DNA from: Pseudomonas sp. MWU13-2100
Lineage (GTDB): Bacteria; Pseudomonadota; Gammaproteobacteria; Pseudomonadales; Pseudomonadaceae
NCBI RefSeq assembly: GCF_023242365.1
Contig: NZ_JALLIX010000035.1
Span: 1-64,000, forward strand
Reading direction: 5' to 3'
DNA length: 64,000 bases
Of the stretch, positions 42,369-50,344 are shown piece after piece; within the stretch, counting starts at the first letter, position 1; each line of letters begins with the position of its first letter. A program made the translations under genes and the position numbers. A model generated the notes under the pieces. That model did no database searches, was not told where the DNA came from, and saw only the letters and a list, made by a program, of their open reading frames with translations.

Positions 42369-42857
42369 TCAGATCTTCACATTCTCACGAATATTCCAGC
42401 CGTACTTGATGGTCCCGCCGTCCTTGCCGCCGTCGGCGTTCTGGGGTTGGTAGCTGACCTCGACCCTGGCGAAGTTCAGGGAGATGACCTCGCGCAAAAT
42501 ATCATCTGCCGGTTCGCCTTCAGTGTCGTAACTCGACACCATCACCTCCTTTAGCTTGAATACCACATACTCCAGCGGGTTGCTGCCGCCCGCCTTGCGT
42601 ACCGAGAGCGTGGCTTCGGGGTAGTGCTTGCCCGACGAGCAGGCGGCCATCAGGTTGGGCGAGGATTTGTCCATGAACTTGCCGATGCTCAGGTTACCTA
42701 TGCTGACTTTACCGGCACCGCCGCCACTGCCGGTGTGCATGCTGCCGGACTGACTCATGGTCCAGCGCAGGGTGTTTACATCGATCTCATCCTTGTGCTG
42801 CTGATCTCGGGACTCGCCCTTGATATCGCCCAGTTTTAAAAACATATCGCTTGCCAT
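42369..42857 (-). CDS. hcp: Hcp family type VI secretion protein (orphan)
   Basis: 162 aa from the ATG at 42857 (MASDMFLKLGDIKGESRDQQH), with AGGTAGG before it; a frame opening 16 codons earlier has no ribosome site. Hcp forms hexameric rings that stack into the tube of the type VI secretion system and also carries small effectors through its lumen. The family marks are the opening DMFLKLGDIKGES, the HKDEIDVNTLRWTMSQSG stretch and the ending TIKYGWNIRENVKI. No other type VI core gene (tssB/C, clpV, vgrG) lies in the window, so it is an orphan copy and depends on an apparatus elsewhere. It is divergent from the candidate effector pair. Confidence 0.92.
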   Translation of the reverse strand: MASDMFLKLGDIKGESRDQQHKDEIDVNTLRWTMSQSGSMHTGSGGGAGKVSIGNLSIGKFMDKSSPNLMAACSSGKHYPEATLSVRKAGGSNPLEYVVFKLKEVMVSSYDTEGEPADDILREVISLNFARVEVSYQPQNADGGKDGGTIKYGWNIRENVKI

Positions 42858-42974
42858 ACAACCTACCTGTCGCTGATGTTCGCCGAAAGTGGCGCCGGAA
42901 TGCACTTTCTTATCAGCGAGGTATCAACGACAAGCGCTTGAGGTTTTAACAAGACCGGTCTCACTTATATTGCT

Positions 42975-42994
42975 GATATATCCTACGGTATATC
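42975..42994. promoter_or_regulatory. AT-rich inverted repeat between hcp and the divergent pair
   Basis: GATATA (42975-42980), 8 bases, TATATC (42989-42994), in the 192-base divergent spacer. A separate 10-base palindrome AGACCGGTCT lies at 42952-42961. Operator function is only a suggestion. Confidence 0.35.
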
Positions 42995-43049
42995 TTGGGT
43001 TGGCTGCCTATGCTCCTGCTTCTTCTGATGAGGTCAGGGAGTGGCTGCA

Positions 43050-43964
43050 ATGATTTCCGAGTTGCTGAAGAGCGGGGTGCCCAGCGCTCACCGCAATATC
43101 CGCCAGCGGGTTGAGGGTCAGGTGGATATACGGCGTCTGTTTCAGGTCATTGATGCAGATCCGGCGATAGCCGGTGCCGGTGTGGTGTATATCGAAAGTG
43201 ATTTTTCCGTGGTGACGCTACGTGAATTTCAGCCGATTTGCAGTATTGCGCCGAAGAAGATCGTTTTACGTGAGGCTCCGCGACACATTGCTCCGATTGA
43301 ATTTGTGCGGGAGCTACAGACACAGCCTCGGGAGTCGCGCTTGGTGATGGAGGCGGTGAATACGGCGTTGGCCTGCACGGGAGCGGTGATTGGTTGGATA
43401 GTGGTTTCTAGTGGAACCGTAGCGATACCTTTCACTGCGGGCGCCAGTTCTGTAGTGGCTGCTGCTGGTTATGCAGCAGCAGCGGCAAGTAGCGTGCAGT
43501 GCTTGGTTGGAGGGCGTCGCATACGCAACGAAATCAACGAGCCTCAAAGGAATGATTGGCTGGATAGCAACGATTGGTATCGATATACGATGATCGCTTT
43601 GGATGCCGTGTCACTTGCTGGTGTCGGAACGGCATCGTTGGTCACTGTCAGACTGATGGGCGTGACGAAGGCTGCTACCGGTAAAAGTACGCAGGAAGTG
43701 CTCAGGGGGCTTTCTCGCCAAGAGCGTGCGAAACTGACGAGGGAGCTGCTAAGTCTCCAGCATCCGGGACTGACGTCCAAAATGATCAGGCTGAGGCAGT
43801 TGTCTGGTGAGTTCCCCAAGCGGTTTACACCGACGCACATTCGACATGCAACGATGACTCAGATAGTCGATGCAGTTGGCGCATCTGCCAGTTTTGCGGG
43901 CAGTGCACTTTCAGGCAATGTGAAGACTGTCGCGCTTGGGTTGTACGAGGAATTCGAGCCATGA
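43050..43964 (+). CDS. Candidate Hcp-dependent type VI effector, membrane-active (unproven)
   Basis: 304 aa from the ATG at 43050, with AGGGAG eight bases upstream; an in-frame GTG at 43041 lies inside that site. The N-terminal soluble part (1-98) is of no recognised family. Then come hydrophobic stretches very rich in Ala, Gly and Ser: about 100-122 (AVNTALACTGAVIGWIVVSS), 124-155 (with AAAGYAAAAASS), 180-206 and 268-297. Such small-residue helices are seen in pore-forming toxins, for example P. aeruginosa Tse4, which uses Hcp1. No signal peptide. It is divergent from hcp, and its stop overlaps the next gene (a membrane protein) as ATGA. Codon use is less GC-rich than in the neighbouring housekeeping genes. 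Effector function is inference from context and composition. Confidence 0.5.
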   Translation: MISELLKSGVPSAHRNIRQRVEGQVDIRRLFQVIDADPAIAGAGVVYIESDFSVVTLREFQPICSIAPKKIVLREAPRHIAPIEFVRELQTQPRESRLVMEAVNTALACTGAVIGWIVVSSGTVAIPFTAGASSVVAAAGYAAAAASSVQCLVGGRRIRNEINEPQRNDWLDSNDWYRYTMIALDAVSLAGVGTASLVTVRLMGVTKAATGKSTQEVLRGLSRQERAKLTRELLSLQHPGLTSKMIRLRQLSGEFPKRFTPTHIRHATMTQIVDAVGASASFAGSALSGNVKTVALGLYEEFEP

Positions 43965-44422
43965 CTGTTCTGATGGATTTCCGTCGATTTCTGGCTTTTT
44001 ATTTTCCGGTGTTCATTGTTGGTTTTTTTGCGGCTATTGCATCCGTTTTATTTTCGATCTCCTGGGTGACGGATAGCTTTTATCAAGAGGACACCGGCGT
44101 GTACATATTGGTAATAGAAAGCCTGTTAGCAGTGATCATCGTACACAGCCATTTCATGGTCTTGCGCGGGAGGCCCCAATGGGTTTGGGGTGTCGTCGGT
44201 GTGCTGGTGATCTGCCTGCTGAGTCCGCTGTCGGCAACCCACTATAGGACTGATCAATTCACCTGGGTTCTAGCGGTATTGTTTCCGCTGCTGGGCCTGT
44301 TTGTACTTAACAGCAAACGTCATAAAAAAATGCGGTGCAAGATGGCTCAAGTCCGACGTCATCGTGAAGTCGTGATCAAAGCCCTGAAAGTCCCTTGCAC
44401 ACCCGGAAAGGGAGTGCGTTAG
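43961..44422 (+). CDS. Small four-helix inner-membrane protein, candidate immunity protein
   Basis: 153 aa. Hydrophobic segments are seen at about 11-35, 46-68, 74-92 and 100-116, then a strongly basic cytoplasmic tail (NSKRHKKMRCKMAQVRRHRE). Its ATG overlaps the stop of the candidate effector by four bases (ATGA), so the two are made together, as effector-immunity pairs usually are. Inner-membrane immunity proteins are the rule for pore-forming type VI effectors. No family recognised; immunity is inferred. Confidence 0.5.
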   Translation: MTVLMDFRRFLAFYFPVFIVGFFAAIASVLFSISWVTDSFYQEDTGVYILVIESLLAVIIVHSHFMVLRGRPQWVWGVVGVLVICLLSPLSATHYRTDQFTWVLAVLFPLLGLFVLNSKRHKKMRCKMAQVRRHREVVIKALKVPCTPGKGVR

Positions 44423-44430
44423 TCAGCAGT

Positions 44431-44453
44431 GTGAGTGCCTTCTACTCACTCAC
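44431..44453. terminator. Hairpin between the pair and the LysR gene
   Basis: GTGAGTG (44431-44437) with CACTCAC (44447-44453), overlapping the end of the convergent LysR gene. There is no T run, so termination is doubtful. Confidence 0.3.
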
Positions 44454-45359
44454 TTCCCGCGAAGCCTTCCCCAGGGTTTCCCACAATTCACGCATGGTCG
44501 GATTCTGATTCGCCAGCGAACAATAGGCGCGAATCTCCAGACCGGTATTCCATTCATTACCGCCGGCTTTCACCAGTTGCCCGCTTCCCACGGCTGTAGC
44601 AGCGGCGCTCTGCGGTAGCCAAGCCACGCCATACCCTTCGATGGCCATCTGCATCAGCAACATGGTCATGTCGGCCTCGTAGCAACGGGTCAGTTCGCAG
44701 GGCGTAGCCGCGTTCTTGAGGATCAGGTCGGCCACGCGTCCGAGAAAGGTCGTGGCGGTGTAAGCCAGGTACGGGACCGCTTTGCCGGCCTTGCCAGGCA
44801 GTCGATACAGCGGCTTACCACTACGGTCTGGGGCACAGAACGGCAGAAAGGTGTCTCGCCCCAGGGGCAGGCTGGCGAATTTGTCGGCGTCGATCAGGAT
44901 CGGCGCCTGGGGATGATGGTACACGATCATCAGGTCGCAATTACCTTCCGCCAAGGCAATCACCGCGTCGTGGATATTCGCCGCGACCACCCGCACGTTG
45001 AAGGGCTCGTGGTGCTTTTGGAATTGCGCCAGCCACTTGGGCAGGAAGGTGATCGACAGGCTGTGGCCCGCCGTGATCTGAATCGAACGCCCAGGCATTT
45101 TTTCATCCTGGCGCAGGGTCGAGCGTAATTCCAGCAGGGCCGCCAGTGCCTCGCGGCCCTGTTCGCAAAACAGTTGGCCGGCCTGGGTCAGTTGTACCGG
45201 GTAGGTGCCACGGTCGACCAGTTGCGCACCGACCCAATCTTCCAGCGAGCGAATACGCCGTGACAGCGCCGATTGAGTGACGCAGCGCACCTCGGCGGCC
45301 CGGGAGAAGTTCTTGTATTGCTCGATCGCCAACAGATCGTCCAGCCACTTGATTTGCAT
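44442..45359 (-). CDS. LysR-family transcriptional regulator (HypT/YjiE-like)
   Basis: 305 aa from the ATG at 45359 (MQIKWLDDLLAIEQYKNFSRAAE), with GAGGTG eight bases upstream; a start nine codons earlier is possible but weaker. The N-terminal winged helix (about 1-62, NFSRAAEVRCVTQSALSRRI) is followed by a periplasmic-binding-like effector domain. The ITAGHSLSITFLPKWL and MQMAIEGYGVAWLPQSA segments resemble E. coli HypT and its relatives. It is divergent from the symporter-racemase operon, which it probably controls. The inducer is unknown. Confidence 0.85.
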   Translation of the reverse strand: MQIKWLDDLLAIEQYKNFSRAAEVRCVTQSALSRRIRSLEDWVGAQLVDRGTYPVQLTQAGQLFCEQGREALAALLELRSTLRQDEKMPGRSIQITAGHSLSITFLPKWLAQFQKHHEPFNVRVVAANIHDAVIALAEGNCDLMIVYHHPQAPILIDADKFASLPLGRDTFLPFCAPDRSGKPLYRLPGKAGKAVPYLAYTATTFLGRVADLILKNAATPCELTRCYEADMTMLLMQMAIEGYGVAWLPQSAAATAVGSGQLVKAGGNEWNTGLEIRAYCSLANQNPTMRELWETLGKASREVSE

Positions 45360-45516
45360 GCTGCCCACCTCGGTCGCGGTGACCACGAGTCTACGTCAGC
45401 GACCGCCGGGCTTCGTCGGCTTTTTCATAACTATTCCAAAAGCGCATCGGGCGATGGCTATTACTCATCATCTGCCGATCCGGCTCACCCTAGAATCGGC
45501 CCATGGACACGGTCCG

Positions 45517-45615
45517 CTGTAGGCGCTGGCTTGTCGGGACGCCGCATCGCAACGATGAGGCCCGTGAGTCTTGCATCGATCATGCGGACGCCATCGCTGG
45601 CAAGCCAGCCCTACA
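45517..45615. repeat. Inverted pair of REP-type elements in the LysR-symporter spacer
   Basis: Direct copy at about 45517-45538 (CTGTAGGCGCTGGCTTGTCG). Reverse-complement copy at 45591-45615, which reads TGTAGGGCTGGCTTGCCAGC on the other strand. The 369-base divergent spacer otherwise holds no gene; a promoter for each side must lie here but none was clear. Confidence 0.65.
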
Positions 45616-45728
45616 AAGGACCGAGGTGTTGGTAAGTGATGTATTTGGACGCGGCGCTGCAGAGCGGCCGGGCCAACGAGTCTTTTCCTGCCAAGCAAAA
45701 AACCGACAACAGACTTGAGGGAAACACC

Positions 45729-47030
45729 ATGAACAAAAACAGATTGCCCCGTCATATCGCCATCGGCATTGCCGCCGGGGTCCTGGTCGGCTGGCTGTGC
45801 CATCACTTCGCGGCGGACGCCAAAGCCGCCAAGGACATCGCCGCCTACTTCTCGATGGTCACCGACATCTTCCTGCGAATGATCAAGATGATTATCGCGC
45901 CTCTGGTATTCGCCACCCTGGTGGGCGGTATCGCCAGCCTCGGCAGTTCGCGTTCGGTGGGCCGTATCGGCAGCCGCGCGATGGCCTGGTTTATCAGCGC
46001 CTCGCTGATCTCCCTGTTGATCGGCATGCTGCTGGTCAATCTGTTCCAGCCAGGGGCCGGGATGAACCTGCACCTCGACCACCAGGGCGCGGTCGCGGCG
46101 CAGGTGGTGAACACCGGCGACTTCAGCCTCAAGGTGTTTGTCAGCCACGTGTTCCCGCGCAGTATTGCCGAAGCCATGGCCAATAACGAGATCCTGCAGA
46201 TCGTGGTGTTCTCGCTGTTTTTCGGTTTCGCCCTGGCGGGTCTGAAGCAGGCCGGTTTCACCCGCATCACCAGCCTGGTGGATGAACTGGCCAAGGTGAT
46301 GTTCAAGATCACTGACTACGTCATGGCCTTCGCGCCTATCGGTGTGTTCGCCGCCATCGCCAGCGCGATCACCACCGAAGGCCTCGGCCTGTTGCTGGAC
46401 TACGGCAAGCTGATCACCGAGTTCTACCTGGGCATCGCCATTCTCTGGGCAGTGCTGTTCGGTGCCGGCTACCTGTTTCTCGGGCGTTCGGTGTTCACCC
46501 TTGGCAAGCTGATCAAGGAACCCATCCTGTTGGCGTTTTCCACGGCCAGCAGTGAGTCCGCCTACCCGAAAACCATGGAGGCCCTGGAGAAGTTCGGCGC
46601 ACCGAAACGCGTGTCCAGCTTCGTCCTGCCTCTCGGTTATTCGTTCAACCTGGACGGCTCGATGATGTATCAGTCCTTTGCCATCCTGTTTATCGCCCAG
46701 GCCTACAACATCGAGCTGAGCTTCACCCAGCAGTTGCTGATCCTGCTGACCCTGATGGTCACCAGCAAAGGCATGGCCGGTGTCGCCCGGGCCTCGGTCG
46801 TGGTGGTGGCCGCGACCCTGCCGATGTTCAACCTGCCCGAAGCCGGCCTGTTGTTGATCATCGGTATCGACCAGTTCCTCGATATGGCGCGCACCGCGAC
46901 CAACGTGGTCGGCAACAGTATCGCCACCGCAGTGGTGGCCCGCGCCGAGCAGGCGCATGAGGCCGAGGAGGAGACGTTGCCCACCGCCCCATCCGTTGCG
47001 CTGGCGCGTACCCCGGCGACCGCGGCTTGA
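45729..47030 (+). CDS. Dicarboxylate/amino acid:cation symporter (DAACS family)
   Basis: 433 aa from the ATG at 45729 (MNKNRLPRHIAIGIAAG); a longer frame from 45636 runs through the upstream spacer. Secondary transporter of the GltP/DctA fold with eight helices and two re-entrant loops. Family marks are the serine-rich TASSESAYPKTM-type loop (here FSTASSESAYPKTM), SFNLDGSMMYQ and SKGMAGVARAS. Substrates of the family are glutamate, aspartate or C4-dicarboxylates. Followed after 11 bases by a racemase gene, which favours acidic amino acids. Confidence 0.9.
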   Translation: MNKNRLPRHIAIGIAAGVLVGWLCHHFAADAKAAKDIAAYFSMVTDIFLRMIKMIIAPLVFATLVGGIASLGSSRSVGRIGSRAMAWFISASLISLLIGMLLVNLFQPGAGMNLHLDHQGAVAAQVVNTGDFSLKVFVSHVFPRSIAEAMANNEILQIVVFSLFFGFALAGLKQAGFTRITSLVDELAKVMFKITDYVMAFAPIGVFAAIASAITTEGLGLLLDYGKLITEFYLGIAILWAVLFGAGYLFLGRSVFTLGKLIKEPILLAFSTASSESAYPKTMEALEKFGAPKRVSSFVLPLGYSFNLDGSMMYQSFAILFIAQAYNIELSFTQQLLILLTLMVTSKGMAGVARASVVVVAATLPMFNLPEAGLLLIIGIDQFLDMARTATNVVGNSIATAVVARAEQAHEAEEETLPTAPSVALARTPATAA

Positions 47031-47041
47031 GAACCTTGACC

Positions 47042-48541
47042 ATGAATACCCAAGGCAAAAACTCCACGGCACTGCCGGTCACCCGCAAGCTCGGCATTGT
47101 CGGTGGCCTGGGTTCGCTGGCTGGTGGCGATCTGTTCTTCAAACTGGTCAAGTCCAGGGCGGTGCTGGCGGATCAGGGGCGCTACCATTTCCTCTTCGAA
47201 CAGCATCCGTTCAAGGACGTGCTGCTGCCCCTGGACCGCGAAGCGAGCATGACCGCACGCAAGTTCTATGTGTTCCAGGTCTGCCAGTCCTTCGAGACCG
47301 GTGGGGTCGACGCGGTGGTGCTGCCCTGTTTCGCCAGCCAGACGTTCCGTGAGGAAATCCAGCAGGAACTGGGGATTCCGGTCCTCGACCTGATGGCCGC
47401 CCTGGCCGAACATATTCGCCGGATCGCCGAGCCGGACACGCGGCTGGGGATTCTGGCCTCGGATTATGTGCGTCACTCCGGCTTGTTCGAGCGCTACCTG
47501 GGGGGCGACTTCCAGTTGGTCTATCCGCCCGAACCGGAGCAGCGCAGCCTGATGGACGCCATGTACGGCCTCAACGGCATCAAGGACGGCTACCTGCAAG
47601 GTGTACCGCTGGAAGGTGTGTACCAGGCCTGCCTGGCGCTGCAGGCGCAAGGCGCGAACCTGATCGTGCCGGGGCTGACCGAGCTTTCGCTGGTCTGCGC
47701 CGATTTGCAGCGGCGCGGCCTGAGCGTGCTCGACATCAACGAGATCTATGCCGCCGCCGTGACCACGGCCGATGATGAGCCAACCCATGCTCCGTTCAAA
47801 CTGGGCATCGTCGGCGGTGTCGGTCCGGCTGCCACCGTGGACTTCATGGCCAAGGTGGTCCGCCACACTCCGGCGGGGCGGGACCAGGAGCATATCAAGA
47901 TGGTGGTGGAGCAGAATCCGCAGATCCCGGACCGTACGGCCAATCTGCTGTTCGACGAAGCCGACCCGACCCTGGCGCTCTACGCCACCTGCAAGCGTCT
48001 GGAAAGTGCCGGCGCGCAGGCCATCGCGATTCCGTGCAACACCGCCCATGCCTTCGTCGAGCGGCTGCAGCCTTACCTGCGGGTGCCGATCGTCAACATG
48101 CTCAGCGAAACCGTCGAGGCGATTGCGCGACAGCATGGCAGCGGCAAGCACATCGGCTTGCTCGCCACCACGGGCACGGTACAGAGCCAGGTCTACCACC
48201 AGGCCGCCCGCCATGCCGGTTTAACCCTGCTGATCCCCGGCTTCGACTATCAGGAGCTGGTGATGAGCGCCATTTATGGCGAGCGCGGCATCAAGGCGGG
48301 TTTCACCGATGGCCTGTGCAAGGAGCAATTGCTGCTGGCGGTCGAGCACCTGTGTGAGCTGGGCGCCGAGGTGATTATCCTGGGTTGCACGGAGCTGCCG
48401 CTGGTACTCAGCCACCGCGACGACTTCCAGGTGCGCGGCCACCATGTGGCGTTGGTGGACCCGACGACCGTGCTGGCGCTGCGTTGTGTCAGCCTGGCGG
48501 TGTCCGATGGTGGAAGAGCTCATTACAGCTCTGGCCTCTGA
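47042..48541 (+). CDS. Tandem (two-domain) aspartate/glutamate-type amino acid racemase
   Basis: 499 aa from the ATG at 47042 (MNTQGKNSTALPV), about twice the size of an Asp/Glu racemase such as E. coli YgeA. Each half begins with LGIVGGLG or LGIVGGVG. The family uses two cysteines for cofactor-independent proton transfer. The C-terminal half has both (PCNTAHAF and LGCTELPL). The N-terminal half has the first (LPCFASQTF), but the second motif is PGLTELSL, Leu replacing Cys. So the C-terminal half is probably the active one, unless the N-terminal half has another role. Encoded with the symporter; the substrate is likely acidic. Its 3' end is only two bases from the convergent kinase fragment. 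Confidence 0.85.
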   Translation: MNTQGKNSTALPVTRKLGIVGGLGSLAGGDLFFKLVKSRAVLADQGRYHFLFEQHPFKDVLLPLDREASMTARKFYVFQVCQSFETGGVDAVVLPCFASQTFREEIQQELGIPVLDLMAALAEHIRRIAEPDTRLGILASDYVRHSGLFERYLGGDFQLVYPPEPEQRSLMDAMYGLNGIKDGYLQGVPLEGVYQACLALQAQGANLIVPGLTELSLVCADLQRRGLSVLDINEIYAAAVTTADDEPTHAPFKLGIVGGVGPAATVDFMAKVVRHTPAGRDQEHIKMVVEQNPQIPDRTANLLFDEADPTLALYATCKRLESAGAQAIAIPCNTAHAFVERLQPYLRVPIVNMLSETVEAIARQHGSGKHIGLLATTGTVQSQVYHQAARHAGLTLLIPGFDYQELVMSAIYGERGIKAGFTDGLCKEQLLLAVEHLCELGAEVIILGCTELPLVLSHRDDFQVRGHHVALVDPTTVLALRCVSLAVSDGGRAHYSSGL

Positions 48542-48543
48542 GG

Positions 48544-49296
48544 CTATCGATACCACTGCTCGATAGCCCTCTGCAGCCGGGCAACCGCAGCCCGGATTGT
48601 CATGTCGCCGGCCTTGGCGCCGAGGGCCTGCTCCAGCGCCTTTGCCGTCTCGGCAATCGCCTGCGCGCCCATCATCAAGCCGGCGCCTTTTATTCGATGG
48701 GCGCGGTGGCTGGCCTCGGGAAAGTCTGCACGGGTGACTGCCTCCCGGAGCGTCGCCAGGTCTTTTTCCAGGGCTTCGCGGTACAGCGACTGCAACATGG
48801 CGGCGTCGTAATGTGACACTGGCCGGGCGGGTGGCGAGGGTTCATGGTCAAGCCACAACTGCAACAGATTGCGCAATGCGTCCAGATATAGCGGTTTCTT
48901 CAGGACCCCATCCATGCCACTGTCCATGCAGCGCTTCAGGTGGGCCGGGCCACTCTGGACGGAGAGGGCGATGATCGGCAGGTAGTTCGGCCCGCGCTCT
49001 CTCGCCCGAATACGCCGTGCAACTTCGTAGCCACTGATTTGCGGCATATAACAATCCAGCAGCATCAGTCGAATGGGCTGTTGTTCTATGGCTTTCAACG
49101 CTTGCGCACCGCTCGACACCACCACGGCGCGGATGCCCAGGATCTTGAGTTGTTCGTTGAGGATAAAGCGGTGGGCGGGTTGATCGTCCACGACCAGTAC
49201 GGCACCGGGCTCAACGCCGGCGCCTGTGCTTTCACAGCGAGCCTGGACTCGCCGAGCGCCTTGTCCGGCCTGTTCAACCGCCGCGTGACCTGACAG
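48544..49296 (-). pseudogene. REC-HPt fragment of a hybrid histidine kinase, 5' part missing
   Basis: About 250 codons. A receiver domain has the acidic pair in VLVVDDQPAHR, phospho-acceptor Asp in LLDCYMPQ and the lysine in VLKKPLY. A histidine phosphotransfer domain with SHRAHRIKGAGLMMG follows. This is the C-terminal layout of EvgS/BvgS/RcsC-type hybrid kinases. The sensor, histidine kinase and ATPase parts are absent, because the response-regulator gene ends only about 6 bases upstream. No ATG, GTG or TTG lies in frame before the receiver; the frame merely stays open into the regulator gene. Either a deletion remnant or, less likely, a phosphorelay protein made from an unusual start. The catalytic residues are intact. 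Confidence 0.65.
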
Positions 49297-49301
49297 TTGC
49301 C

Positions 49302-50006
49302 TTATTCCTGAGGGACGGATTCCCGGGTCTGATGGAAGATCTTGAACAGCTCGCTGTCGTTCTTGACACCGAGCTTGCGATAAGCCGATTGCTTTTGTGT
49401 GCTGATCGTATTGGCACTGCGCGAAAACTTCGCGGCAATTGCATTCACGGACATGCCATCGAGGAAACAACGCAGCACTTCCTGTTCTCTCGGCGAGAGG
49501 TTGGAGCTCTGGGTCAACGAGGTGGACAGTTCGGGGCCCGCCCCCAGGTTGGCCAGAGGGAAACCTGATTGCGCCTCCGCTATCTGTGCGGTCATGGAGG
49601 GCTGCAGGTAAATCCGACCTTGTGCGACGGTTCGAATGGCGTTGGCCAGTTCCCCCATGTTCTGCACCTTGCCGAGGAAGCCCCGGCTCCCGGCCTTCAG
49701 CGCCAAGGCGACGGTGGCTGGCGTGTAGTGCGAGGACAGGACCAGCGGCTTGCATTTGCCGAACCGTCGCCTGAGCACCCGAATCAGGTTGATACCGTCG
49801 ATTTCCGAAGGCCCCAGGATGAAATCGATCACCACCACATCCGCTTGCCGCTGTGCCAGTGCCGTCACCAGCTCCCTACCGGTTCCAAAGGACCCTATCA
49901 CTTCAAGATCAGCTTCTTTGGCCAGGCCGATTTCGATCCCTTGGCGAACCACCTCATGGTCGTCTAACAACATAACGGTGTATGGGGTTGAAAACGAAGG
50001 GGACAT
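49302..50006 (-). CDS. LuxR/NarL-type response regulator (RcsB/EvgA-like)
   Basis: 234 aa. The N-terminal receiver has MLLDDHEVVRQG and the phospho-acceptor Asp in VVIDFILG, with the lysine in FLGKVQN. The C-terminal LuxR-type HTH (about 165-225) shows LSPREQEVLRCFLDGMSVNAIAAKFSRS. Regulators of this type adjoin chaperone-usher clusters in Pseudomonas, for example RcsB next to cupD and RocA with cupB/cupC. It is divergent from the fimbrial operon, with a 338-base spacer that contains an RcsB-box-like inverted repeat. The partner kinase appears truncated. Confidence 0.9.
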   Translation of the reverse strand: MSPSFSTPYTVMLLDDHEVVRQGIEIGLAKEADLEVIGSFGTGRELVTALAQRQADVVVIDFILGPSEIDGINLIRVLRRRFGKCKPLVLSSHYTPATVALALKAGSRGFLGKVQNMGELANAIRTVAQGRIYLQPSMTAQIAEAQSGFPLANLGAGPELSTSLTQSSNLSPREQEVLRCFLDGMSVNAIAAKFSRSANTISTQKQSAYRKLGVKNDSELFKIFHQTRESVPQE

Positions 50007-50030
50007 GAAGAAGATCCGTGTTGTAAGTGT

Positions 50031-50047
50031 AATTCTTTGTAAGAATT
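50031..50047. promoter_or_regulatory. Inverted repeat resembling an RcsB box
   Basis: AATTCTT (50031-50037), TGT, AAGAATT (50041-50047). TAAGAATTATCTG within it is close to the enterobacterial RcsB target TAAGAATATTCTTA. It lies 25 bases upstream of the regulator's start, so autoregulation or control of the pilus is possible. Confidence 0.4.
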
Positions 50048-50187
50048 ATCTGTCTTTATGGTCAAGTTATAACGTATGGGTCAAAAGCTCGCAATGCGCT
50101 CGTCGGGAGGGCAGAGCCACGTTTGGCGTCTCCCGAAAGTCTAGTGTGAGGGCGTTTGGCACGATTGGGGGGAGGGTGTGTGAGTTT

Positions 50188-50223
50188 TCGAGAAATCACG
50201 AGTGAAGACTCGTTATTTCTCGA
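50188..50223. repeat. Long near-perfect inverted repeat before the fimbrial operon
   Basis: TCGAGAAATCACGAGT (50188-50203), loop GAAG, ACTCGTTATTTCTCGA (50208-50223); 16-bp arms with one mismatch, no T run. About 120 bases before the pilin ATG; it could be an mRNA 5' hairpin or an operator. Confidence 0.55.
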
Positions 50224-50344
50224 TGGGTAATACCACCGCTCATGGCCAAAGTAGGGTTTCCCCCGCCGAGCGAGGCACTCCCGGAACCTGGGTACCGTGC
50301 CCGATCGTCGCAGGGGGGTTCATAAACCTACGAACGGGAACGCC

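Noticed and set aside
45468..47072. 534-codon minus-strand frame opposite the symporter gene
   Set aside because: Antisense shadow; its protein is Gly/His/Gln-rich, with no recognisable family, and it includes REP repeat sequence.
48544..49755. 403-codon reading of the REC-HPt gene
   Set aside because: The first 150 codons overlap the response regulator in a different frame and encode no domain; only the part after about 49296 is plausible.
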